64,000 nucleotides of DNA. It comes from Lepidodermella squamata (Eukaryota; Gastrotricha). Position numbers and translations under genes: made by a program. The stretch lies in contig JBLDXI010000031.1 in assembly GCA_047495785.1 (NCBI GenBank), forward strand, positions 1,054,001-1,118,000, read 5' to 3'. The notes below the pieces were generated by a model that saw only the letters and a list, made by a program, of their open reading frames with translations, had not been told where the DNA came from and did no database searches. This document shows, piece by piece, positions 44,978 to 55,600 of the stretch; position 1 is the first letter of the stretch; each line of letters begins with the position of its first letter.

Positions 44978-45889
44978 CAGTATATTTCTTTTTCAATAGT
45001 CCTCGAATATTGGCGACAAATTGTCGCTCCAAGCACTTATCTAAATGTGTACACTCGCAGACCATTAAAAAACCGCTTCGACTTCATTGATTAATTTAAA
45101 TTCCATTTATTATCTTATGTGGAGCGAAATCTCATTTCGTTGTTTTCACTCATTTCTATCGCTCTAAAAATTTTTAGAACAATAAACGTGCCCTCTGACT
45201 GGATTCATCAACCAATTTTCGTAACAAACACGATAAGCGCGGAACCAGCTAAAAAGCTAATAATAACTGCGCTAATAATATTCGGCAAACGATATGAGTT
45301 GCAGGCTCCATTGCTAAAATCAGTATTGGGACAGCTAGTAGAAACGTAAAATCTTGTAAAATTATATCTGGTATGTTGTATGTTTGCATATTCGCCTTAA
45401 AATTTGCTGATCACTCGCATTTTCTTTGGGCAATAATTATTGCTGTCAGGTCATGTCATCGCACAGGCCGAATGATTTTATTGCTGCAATCGGCCAAGCT
45501 ATCAATGATGACGTAGATGTTGTTTGTTAGTCGAACAGCCACGTGGTCGCCCCACCGACCGGTCGATATATTTTTTGCACAACCGAAATCACAGCCGAAT
45601 TTAGTTCACTCATTGCAAAGGGCAAAAAGTGCTATTCTGGTACCATAGAAAATCGCGTGCTCTTCGAAATTTATTTTAAAACTACCTCACCTGTTGTTGC
45701 GTAATTCTTAATCCAGCGCGAATATTGTTTATGAAATATGTCGCCACAAGACGCCATTTTCAAACGTGGAAATTGGCGGGATTTTTCGTTGGATTCTCGA
45801 CTTTGCCAGATTTTCTTATTAATTTTTCACTTTTTTACAGGTTTTTAGATACATTTCTTATTTCGCTTTGGTTTTGTTTGTTTTCAATC
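44978..45889. other. Intergenic upstream of histone H1
   Basis: No gene seen. A TTTTTTACAG acceptor-like site at 45831-45840, 50 bases before the H1 start, suggests a 5' UTR intron or trans-splice site. Confidence 0.4.
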
Positions 45890-46785
45890 ATGTCCAACAC
45901 TTCCTCGCCTGTTAAAGCTTCGAAATCAGCGGCGAATAAGGCCGATCATCCGACTTACGACGAGATGATCGAAGCGGCGATAACCTCGCTGAAGGAGCGG
46001 AAAGGCTCTTCGAGGAAGGCCATCCTCAAATACGTCCTCGAGCACTACAATGTCGGCCAGGACGAGAAGAAGGTCAACATGTTCATCTCAAAATCGCTCA
46101 AGAAACTGCTCGCCAACAATCGCCTCAAAAATGTCAGTTTTTTTTATTACAAAAATCACTTATTTATTAATTTTGATAATTTTTAATGTTTTGAAATTAA
46201 ATTAAATTGGATTTATAAATTAATTTTTAAACTTTTAATTGAAATTTATCTTTCTCGCAGATGACTGGAACTGGGATTGCCGGATCGTTCAGAATTAATG
46301 CCGAGGCTGCGAAATTGTTGAAAAAGGCGAAATCGACGGCTGTTAAAAAGGCGAAAAAGGCTGCCGAAGATGCGTCATCCGGCGATGAAGAAGGCCACGA
46401 AAGTGAAACTCCGGCGTCGCCGAAGAAACCCGCGAAAAAAGCTGCGCCTAAGAAAGCGAAGGACGAATCATCAGCGCCAGCAGCAGCGAGCTCACCTACT
46501 AAAAAGTCGCCAACGAAGAAAGCGGCGCCTGTGAAAAAGGCGCCGGCGACGAAGAAATCGCCTCAGAAGAAGAGCAATAAGGCGGCGGCTGAGGAGAAGG
46601 CCGAGGCGCCGGCTTCACCTGTGAAGAAGGCAAAGGCTGCTGCGAAACCAGCTGCTGCTAAAGAGCCGGCGTCGCCTACTAAAAAGGCTGCTTCGCCGAA
46701 GAAAAAGGCCCCGGCTAAGCCTAAAGCTGAAAAGCCGAAGGAGGAAAAGCCGGCAAAAGCAACCAAAGCAGCGGCGAAAAAGTGA
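45890..46785 (+). CDS. Linker histone H1 with an intron
   Basis: Exons 45890-46132 and 46261-46785 (128-nt intron) give 255 residues. The globular winged-helix domain spans about residues 22-100: HPTYDEMIEAAITSLKERKG, SSRKAILKYVLEHYNV, and across the splice to GTGIAGSFRI. The C-terminal tail is Lys/Ala/Pro-rich with repeated SPKKKAP, SPTKK and KKSP motifs, typical phosphorylation sites. It binds nucleosome entry/exit DNA in the nucleus. An intron inside the globular domain and the absence of other histone genes nearby suggest a replication-independent, polyadenylated H1. AATAAA-type signals occur around 47008 and 47134. Confidence 0.95.
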
Positions 46786-47405
46786 AAAAATACAGGTAAA
46801 TCATTTCACCGTTAAATTTAATTGACTAATATTTCTCTTATTTTTTAGTTCCCTGCCCGATGAAAATGCCTTCGATTTTTTGTTGTGACGTTGATGCTTG
46901 GCAGTGATTGTTTTTCGCTACTTACCTTGAGCTCTGATAATATTGAAAAAATTGTGAAAAAATGAAATCGAAATGCGCTTTGATTTTTGCACTTATCCTA
47001 CCTTCGAAAATAAAAACTACATGCTTATAAAATTGCGAACAAATTATACCTGAATACTATTATAGCCTAAAATGATTGTTGTGTATGATAATAATGGAAT
47101 GGTCTTGTGTATCGATTGATGGTTTCGAGGATGAATAAACTTTAAATTTTCCATCAATTTAATTTTGTTTTGCATATTGCGATTTTTTAATGAATCCTGT
47201 CACGCCAGAGAGATGAGATTAAAATAGAAAGCATTGGAACTGGGTCACGAATTGGGTCACGAAAAATTGGAATAATTATTAAGTTGGTTTGACATTTATC
47301 ATTTTTTGCCGCGTATAGCGTATAGCCAATCTGCAAATCGCTCAACTTCCGCGATATCGAAACGTCCTTTTTCTATAGTTGGTCGCTGGTTGCTATTTTG
47401 TTGAA
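46786..47405. other. H1 3' region, no other gene seen
   Basis: AT-rich 3' UTR-like sequence with several AATAAA-type signals. Confidence 0.4.
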
Positions 47406-47555
47406 ATGAGCAGAGGCGGCAATGCTATTGAAATTAATGAAACACTGGGTCTCCCCAAAAATGTCAATCGGAAGTCTAAATCCGCCCATCTTTTCCATGT
47501 GATGGCAGAGCCAAATATAATGATGATCACGAAAGCGGAAGGACGCGACGAATAA
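47406..47555 (+). CDS. Candidate small protein, 49 residues
   Basis: An ATG-led ORF (MSRGGNAIEINETLGLPKNV..., ending KAEGRDE) with coding-like composition. The stop is followed after about 50 bases by AATAAAAATCG, a polyadenylation-like signal at 47607. Family not recognised; might instead be a terminal exon of an undetected gene. Confidence 0.35.
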   Translation: MSRGGNAIEINETLGLPKNVNRKSKSAHLFHVMAEPNIMMITKAEGRDE

Positions 47556-48344
47556 ATCAAGAAAGTATCAGAAATTATCTGTATAATTCGTAAAAATAAA
47601 TTCTGAATAAAAATCGTTGTTTTTATATCAAGAGTCGAAATATCTTTTTTGGCGAAAAATGACCAAAAAGGTAGGCTATAATCCTCTCGCCGAAAAATTC
47701 ATTTATTTTTATATATTTATATTTATATATTTATAATATTTTTTCGCATATAATTAAAATTATGACAGATCTTACAGGGTTGAAATATTTATTTACGATT
47801 TTTTTCCATATTTTTTTCTGCGTCCAAATGGACAAACAAGAGACATGTTTCGTGTTTATTCCTGGCGCAAGTCGTAGCATTTTTTCGTCTTGGGGATATA
47901 TAATGCGCATTATTATCCCATTATACTCATTTTCAAAGTATTAAGCGACAGATGCGCGCTAAAAAAACTCGCGCAAGCGCGTTATTTCCGTCGTCGCCCG
48001 TGCGATCGCGCTTCATCCGGCTTCGCACGCGCACACGGAGCGTAAAATAATAGGCATTGATTATAAGATATACTTCATACGAGTGTAATCAACAGTGATG
48101 AAAGGAAATGAAATCTAAGCACCGAGCTCTAGAGAAAAAACGACGACTCACTATTTAGCAGTGATTTTTTCTCACACACACACACCATCGTTCGAAAAAA
48201 TGGTGCTTGAAAATTGATACTTCTTCGTAAAAATATCACTGGCAGTGAAAATTGAGATAGTAGTAGCTGCGAGTGGAAAAAAACTAATTTGTCGCGAAAT
48301 CAATTCTTGACGCGTGGGTATAAGTATAAGTAAGCATCATCATC
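47556..48344. other. Intergenic, upstream of the TMEM272-like gene
   Basis: Very AT-rich with TATTTATATATTTATA-type repeats (47700-47750) and a (CA)n stretch at 48175-48184. Probably contains the promoter and a long 5' UTR of the next gene. Confidence 0.4.
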
Positions 48345-50072
48345 ATGGCGGCGGACAGGATAGCAGGCGGCGGCGGCGGCAGTAGTCGGAATCCTTTCAA
48401 GATGCAATCGCAGGGCGGCGCGTCCGGCAACTCGGGCTCTGGTGGGCCCGGCGGCGAGAAAACAGGCTATCGCTGGACCGATCTATCCACCAAACTTATC
48501 CAAGGCACTCGGGTTCGAACAACTTCACTTTTTTCCTAATCAAAAATTTTAAAATCAGCATAGACTCTTAGGATATCTGATAATTAGGGATTTTCCTATA
48601 TATTTTCAAATTTTATGAGTGATTTTCATTGTTTTTTGTTAATTTTCGATTCTTTTTACAATTTTTCAGGAACGTCAGCCTGGCGTGTCGCGTTCGAGTT
48701 CGGCCGATGAGCTCAGCATCGATCACCTGAATTACAATTCGATATCGGGCCAGATTCGCGAGGCCGTCGATGAAAGTCAGAGCCTGTTCGAATTTCTCGG
48801 CAAGGCCTGGTCTATCCTTACGAATACAGCCGCTATTTCTGTACTCGCTGGCGTTCACTGCTTCATTCCTCTCGGCATGATGATGGTAAATAATATAGGA
48901 TTCTGCCCACCATATACATTTTAAACTGAACTCAGTCCTAAAACTTTAAAAATTTGAATAATTATTTAATTTTAAAAATTTAATTTAATTTTGAATTTAA
49001 AAAAATTTTAATCAGAATTTTGTGGACATTTTTGAAATTTTTGAGAATTTTTTGAAATGTGCTGGCTTGAGATTTTTAAAGGGGATCTTGTAATTTGAAG
49101 GAAATTCCAACTTCTTTTTCCAACTTTGAAATTGATGTTCGAGCCCTACTTTCAAGCATCCTATACCTAAAATTTCAGCTTTTTCAGCTTTTTCAGCTTT
49201 ATCGATACTGATTGTCCTTATGACCCTAATAAGTTTCATTTTAAAGATTTGGTACCCTAAGGTATGTGGAATAATTTTCGATGCTGGCGTTCTAGATTGC
49301 TGATTATCGGAAAAATCACTGAATTGTAAAATCGATACTTTGAATCGATATCAGCTCTGCAGGCTTTTGCGTAGCTGATAATCAAACCCCCAATATAACG
49401 CAAAATATGCGGAGTATTGAGACCTATTCATTTAGACTCGACAGTATAAACAAATTGAGATTTTTAAGGTAAAATCGAAAAATTAAATTTACCATAAAAT
49501 TTAGTGCTCAAATAACAGGACCCTCAAATTCATTACTGGAGCTTGGAACTTCTAGAAATTCTTAGTTTAATGTTTTCAACAATCCTATTCAAATTTGAAA
49601 TATTACTTTTCGATTTTAGATCGGAGTGAAACATCTTGAAGATTGCCCTAAACAGCCAAATTTGCCGATTTACCTATTCGTCGGCGGCTGCGTTGGCCTG
49701 CTCAAAAACGTCATGGTCCTGCTGTCTCTGATACGAAAACGCCGCAGCGAGTTAGACATGGCTCCTGAAGGCAAGGAAGTTTCCAGCCCTGTTTCAGCTT
49801 CTCGAGCCTCTTTCTACTCGGGCCTTATCATCACAGCATTCCTATTAGGCTGGTTCGCCTATGGCAATTACCTAACGTGGACGATTTTCGAGCCGAATTA
49901 CCGCATGCCGTTGGTTAACCCGAAAGACTGGTGCTCGAAAACGGCGTATTACTTCGCGCTGGTTCACTTTTTCATCGTCTACGGCATGTTTGCGCTCTAC
50001 ATTTTGACGATGATCATCCTAGTCATTTGCCACCGTTGCATGATGTCGACGTGGCGGGAAAATGATTTCTGA
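48345..50072 (+). CDS. TMEM272-like four-pass membrane protein
   Basis: Exons 48345-48512, 48670-48885 and 49620-50072 give 278 residues. The Gly/Ser-rich N-terminus and a cytosolic segment precede helices at about SILTNTAAISVLAGVHCFI, PIYLFVGGCVGLLKNVMVL, SGLIITAFLLGWFAYG and FALVHFFIVYGMFALYI. The pattern IGVKHLEDCPKQPNLPIYLF is the signature of the TMEM272-type family of uncharacterised metazoan membrane proteins. Between helices 3 and 4 a loop with WTIFEPNYRMP and DWCSK follows the same family layout. Function unknown. The exon 1 donor (GTTCGA) is weak; the other junctions are good. Confidence 0.7.
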
Positions 50073-50549
50073 AAATTCTCATTTTAGATAATATTATTTA
50101 AACAAAGCGTAGAAATTCTATCCTCTTCCCACTCATAACAAATAAAATCTGGTGAGGAAATTATTCCGATACGAAAATGAGATGATGATGATGATGATGA
50201 TGATGAATGCGCATTTTTGCCTGATAAATAAGATTAAATTGGCTGTTTTATCAATAAAATGAGTCCGAATATTTGCATTACTAAATTTGAAGTTCCAACC
50301 CTAAAATTGAGCGTCCTGGTAATAACATTTTCCGATTCTTAGCGATTTCGGCTGTTTCGTTTGTTGATTGATACTGAAGCTATATTTTAGCCACATGGTG
50401 CCTGGTGCCCTAAGCTACGCAGAAAAATTATCGATGTTGGGTTCGAGGTTCCAAGACGATTGATATCGGGAAAATCACTGATTTGTAAAATCGATAATTG
50501 AAATCAATATCGACTACACAGCGTGAAGATTAACTATATCAACTCGTAA
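50073..50549. other. Intergenic with (GAT)n microsatellite
   Basis: 3' UTR of the preceding gene, a (GAT)n run at 50181-50206, and a block at 50405-50530 resembling 49252-49386 inside the preceding gene's second intron (shared GAAAAATCACTGA and GTAAAATCGATA words), a diverged direct repeat. Confidence 0.5.
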
Positions 50550-50957
50550 ATTGACCGCTCTCACAGCGCAAAAATTGTCCTAGAAGTGTCTAGTATTTTC
50601 TACAGCTACAAAAATTCAATTATTTTTTTCAAAAACCTACCGAGAGAATATTCTATCTTTTATCCGCGATTAAGCAGAAGAAAAAAAATGTACCGGAGAA
50701 AACCCGGAAAATCCCGATGGTAACTGGTTCGGTAATTTCGGTATATTACCCGGTTGGACCGAATTTCTCCATACTTTTTTAATCCCATTAACTAGTGACA
50801 TAGGTACTTAATTAATATTCTCGTGATTTTTTGAATTATTCTAAAAAATTTCTGGCCATGAGATATGACTTCATATCTCCTTTTAGAGTTTCTGAACCCC
50901 TTTTCCGTTTATTTCCTTCGCTTGTGTTACTTTTATGGGACACGCTGTATAGGATAT
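50550..50957. mobile_element. MITE-like element (copy 2, inverted relative to copy 1)
   Basis: The reverse complement matches 28850-29130: shared words include GATAAAAGAT, CCGGGTTTTCTCCGG, GGCCAGAAATTTTTTAGAA and the terminal CAGCGTGTCCCA (50937-50948 on the plus strand as TGGGACACGCTG). The other end is diverged, so the left boundary is approximate. Confidence 0.6.
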
Positions 50958-51120
50958 GCGTGATTACAAAAAACTCAAAAAAACCATATTCAAGATTTCC
51001 AAGTTTTTATTCACTTCGAAGCAAAATAATACTACAAGCAAGGTTGAATGGGGCCTATCATGGGATAATAACGATCACTCTCTCAGCACAGCGATAACTA
51101 ATCATGAGTCTTAGTAGATA

Positions 51121-51674
51121 TCATCCAGAGCTGCTGGAAGCCGCTCGATCCTCCTGAATCAATCTGTTCTTCCAGGCATCCAGCTTGTCTTTTTCCATCT
51201 GTTTCTTCTCAGATTTCGACAGACTAGAATAAAACGGAAATTCCGCCTATGTTAACGAATATGGCGAAAAAGCTTACTAGGCCTTGGAGCAGCGACCTAG
51301 CTGAATGTCCAGCGGCTGCTCACGAGCCGGCCCAGCGCCCCAGTCTTCTTCTTCTCCTGCAGGTGAAGATGTAGGAGGCGGTAGAGCTGATTGGTAGACA
51401 ACACTTGAAACTTCATCTCGACTCGGGCATTGCGCCACATGCTGCTTGACGCTTCGGCCCGGCGCCTTCAGCCAAATGTGGCTTGTATCGAACGGGCAAC
51501 GTCCGATTTGATCCGGCTCATAATTCTATTAAAAAAATAATTAACATCGAGAGATTCGAAAATGGTTTTTTATCATACCTTTTTGCATCTGATCAAATGG
51601 TAGCTCAAAGAGCTGGCCTTCACTACGTGAGATGAATTTAACGGACATCTAACAAGCTCCTGTAGTGGGTTCAT
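51121..51674 (-). CDS. GTSF1: GTSF1-like CHHC zinc-finger protein (piRNA pathway)
   Basis: Three exons (51674-51579, 51525-51278, 51223-51121) with 53- and 54-nt GT-AG introns encode 148 residues. Two CHHC fingers are intact: Cys10-x5-His16-x9-His26-x3-Cys30 and Cys42-x5-His48-x12-His61-x3-Cys65. This tandem pair followed by an acidic tail is the architecture of gametocyte-specific factor 1 and Drosophila Asterix, which assist PIWI proteins (slicing activation or nuclear silencing of transposons). The C-terminal helix (KSEKKQMEKDKLDAWKNRL) is basic. Length is close to the usual about 160. All splice phases fit. The gene is too fragmented to show as a long ORF. The window is transposon-rich, so a piRNA factor is pertinent, but the location itself proves nothing. 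Confidence 0.85.
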
Positions 51675-51724
51675 TACGGTTTATAGACTCAGCGAACGAA
51701 AAAACTGAAATTATGACACTGGCG

Positions 51725-51884
51725 TGAAGTCACAAGCCAAATTTGGCTTCTGTGAAAACCACCGCTGTTATAGAATTGCCGCTTTGTGGGATAGTTGTTA
51801 TGGCTCATTGGAGTCGATTGGCACTAATTTTGCCAATACCCGACGCACCTGTCGCTCAGAAGCCAAATTTGGCTTGTGACTTCA
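51725..51884. repeat. 160-bp inverted-repeat element
   Basis: 28-base perfect inverted repeats at 51725-51752 and 51857-51884, each containing the palindrome GCCAAATTTGGC. No ORF inside. MITE-like, possibly able to form a cruciform or hairpin RNA. No clear target-site duplication. Confidence 0.7.
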
Positions 51885-52629
51885 AGTTTTAGGGTGTCCA
51901 CAACACAATTTTCTTAGCTTTTGCGCTTATTATGTGGCTTCTCGTGCTCAGTTGACTGTTATGGGGGTTTTCGACCCTGCTGATTCTCGTGGCAGCGTCA
52001 GATTTCAGATTGGAAACTGTTATGACCCAGTTCGGGACACTTTTCATTGAAATAGGGTGTTTCAAGACATATTTTCGCAGCTTCTGTGCTTGGTACAGCT
52101 GTTATGTGTGCCAATTTTTCAGGAATTATTAATTCGACTATGCTGAATCTTGTTATGGTATTCATTTAGCTTCTTATTCATGAAAAAATTTGGCATAATT
52201 AATAATCCGTCGTAAAAGCCTGCTATACCGCCAATGACTGTCGCCAACTTGTATATAACCATCTAGGTACTTAATTGTTGATTATAACTATTTTACTATT
52301 GTTTTGACTTCCCGACAACGCCTCTCTGCACGATTTGTTTTTTTTACATGCACCTTTTTCCACGTAGAGCTCTCAACATTTGGATTATGCTCGATAAATA
52401 AATAAATAAATAAATAAATCCGCACCACCTGTATCTTCGTCTTCAAAAAATTTCATACCTCAGCAAACCTTAAAATCGGCATTTATTTTCAATTTCCAGA
52501 TGGGAGATATGATAGCTGAAGTACCTCGACTTAAAAATATGTTTGATTAAAAAATGGAACACGAATAAGAAAATTATAATTCGATTAATTTTTGTCTCGA
52601 ATTTGGAATCGCGATTTGGTAATCAATTT
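51885..52629. other. Gene-free stretch with scattered TGTTATG words and AAAT microsatellite
   Basis: TGTTATG occurs at irregular intervals near 51799, 51957, 52018, 52100 and 52151, and an (AAAT)n run lies at 52399-52420. No gene seen. Confidence 0.4.
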
Positions 52630-55600
52630 CTAGTCGACGACCAGGGCAAAAATGAGCATCTTTGGATGCCAAAGATCAAATCGGATGTCGGAGACTTCGA
52701 CACGGTCTTCTCTGACGAGGATTTTTCTCTTCTCGTTGGGCACGCAGACATCGACGCCCCTCTCGCCGGGTTTTAGGACTGACAAACGGGAGCTATCCTC
52801 TTCTTCAGCGATGACAGACGATAGGCGGTACCTGATTAATAAATGAAAAAATCCCATGAATTTGCGACCTATTAGCATTTAAGAGCTCTACCGAGTTGCT
52901 TGGAATCGGAGCATCATCGTTTCGGCCCGGAATACGTCGGGGATTGCGATCGGCAGCAATATGCCAATTGCTATAACCGGCACGGGAAGAGAACCGTCGC
53001 AAATGTGATTTGACTGCTGCTCTCTAGATCAAATAGATGATTAGGTTACATTTGACCAACTATTTCGAAATATTACCCGGTAGAATTCACACTACTCAGA
53101 AATAATCCGTCGAGTAAATCTTGAAGGGACTGTTCGGCGTCTTCTCGAAATCTAAAAAAAATCGGTGAAATTCAAGTGCGATACAATTTTGAAGGGTGCT
53201 ATATCAACAAACGGGTTGTTTTCCATGCTTTCGACTACCAACACTGGATTGTAAAAGCGGCTAATTCCACGGAGCAATCCGCAGTTTTGGCGCTGAAAGA
53301 TCGTTCGGCAAACTTCAACCAAAGACAATCTTTCCAGGTCGTAAACAACACAGCCGTCTCCTCGGATAGTGGCAACTTCAGGGAAAGTATGCTTCACATA
53401 CTCGGCCCTGTTCTTGTGAATATCCTGCAGCCGAGAGCCGCGATGAGCTCGCAGATAGTTCTTCAATGTACCATCGCATAGGCACTCTTTGGCGTCGAAT
53501 AAAGCCAACGCAATGCTATCTAAAGCAACAGTTGCTTTGGTCACAACTTGGAGGCTATCGCGACCGCCGTTATCCGGCCAAATGAAGGCTCCAGCACTGT
53601 CACTTGGATCGATGAAACGAGGCTCTGTTGTAGCCCAGATCAAAATATCATTCGGTTCAACAGGAGGTGGATTTTTTGTCTCAAACATCATTTGCTGCAG
53701 TCTTTCTCGAAAACTTTTATCGACTTCATTATCAGATTCGTCCGCAAATCTCGCAATCAAATTTTTGTTCAGGGCAGCGTGTTTGGCCTCGTGTTTCGTA
53801 AGCCAAGCTTTCTTTTTGTAAATCTTCCCGCATGTCTGACACATCAACTTCTCAGGTTCCGATGAGGGTTTGGATTTCACGATAATCTTGAATGATCGAC
53901 TGGCGTTGGGTGCGATTCGTACAGCAGAGGTGCCAGTGGCCACATTAGCGCTAACTTCGGGACTTTGAACGGGGGAAACTAGACCAGCTGAAAATAAATA
54001 TTTGGAAGATGCCTTGAGCGTTGAGATGACGATTACAGCAAGTAGTAAAAATACAATTGAAAGAAAAAAATTCAAGAGAATTCGATTGTCAGATTTCAAA
54101 TAATTTATCAAATTTTTCGTCTTGATCACCGACGATCAATTGAATATCAATTGGGTGATAAATCAAGAAAGACCTTAGGCTAGTGGCACCGGGAAAATAG
54201 TAACTTGAACAAACCTGAAGTAGTCGGATTCCCAGAATCGATTTTTGAATCGGAGTCAGAGTCGAGAAAATCCAAATTTATTTCTCCATACCGTGCCGCA
54301 TAGGAATTTTGCGAAATCAACTGCGCCGAGGAAGCTGCTGTTTCAACAACTTTTGATTTTGGGCAACAATAGAAAAGCAATTTCGCGAAGTAGGCTTTGT
54401 ATCCCTTAAGGACACCCGTTCCTCTGGGAACCCTAACCCAATTAGGCTGATTTTCCGAGTCGTGACGAAGGTCGTCGAGGAGATAAAGATCGCAAGGCGT
54501 GCCTTCCATAATTCTCAGCGAGACGTAATGCTTCGAAGCTCTACTAAATAGAACGCAAGCATGAAGCGAGTACCTATAAATAAATACGTTTAAGACTGAT
54601 CGCGTTATCTATTGAAGCTGAAAACCAACTCGAAGCCATTATGCTCCAACTTTGGAGGAGCATTGTCGATGAGATCAGCAAATGGAGGTTCGAAACCATT
54701 CATTACCTCAATGGCTAAGAAGGGAAACGGTTTTGAGGAATGTTCATGGGTATAAGGTCCTCCGGCGATGAAGTTAATTGTTCCAGCGGCTTCGCATTTC
54801 TCGCATCTGGTTGGCGTAGTAAGTTGGTTCAATTCATCCGCTAATCGACCCGACAGATTCAACAAGGTAAGTTCGGAGACTTTGCTGGGATCGGTACCCA
54901 CCCTAAGGATAGAAATACAGAATAAGTTTCACCGAGGAAAATTAAGGAACAGAACATACGTTGGAAAGTCGGTGATCATGACTGGGTTGTAAAGCCTGCT
55001 TCGAACTGGCTGATCACCACAGACTTCGCAGATTGCATAAAGGCTAGTCAGAAAACACCCATCCACTTGACACAAGCCATGCAACCAAGCTGGCGCCCCT
55101 CCGAAGCCATTCATCGTGAAATCATTTATGAATTCGTCATCATTCACCTTTTTGAGAGACTTGACTACATTCTGAGGGAAAACTTTTGACATCAACTCGA
55201 AGCGGGCGGTATTAGCCGATCGATAGCCAGCTGACTGTTCCATGACATTAGCTTCACGTAATCGCTTGAAAAAAGGCTGTAATTCTGATCCGCAGAAATT
55301 ATCCGGATCAACATGAGCGAGACAATTGACGATGCTGTCGAATGGACAGGTATTCCAGCAATAAAACTTATTACTCGAAACGGAACTAGGTGCTACGGGC
55401 ACCTCATAATACGAGCCTCCGTTTTGCGGAACATAAATTCCGCCGTCCAACTTTCCTTTTAGAGCAGCAATAGCAAGCCTTTCAGCTAGTGGAGGAACAG
55501 TTTTAATCCGGAAAGTTTCGGAAGCGATTTTCCATTCTTCGAATTCATCATCAGCAGGAGCATTCGAGCGAGAGGGATTCAGAGTTCCAGATGTAGTTGC

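Noticed and set aside
45119-45349. 76-codon ORF upstream of histone H1
   Set aside because: It starts with a non-ATG codon, has no family signature, and sits in AT-rich intergenic DNA.
51772-52158. Repeated TGTTATG words as a possible array
   Set aside because: Spacing is irregular and flanks differ. Without a count against background it may be chance in AT-rich DNA.
53176-53865. Plus-strand ORFs opposite the USP-like gene
   Set aside because: They are antisense shadows of the spliced minus-strand exon that contains the C2H2 finger.
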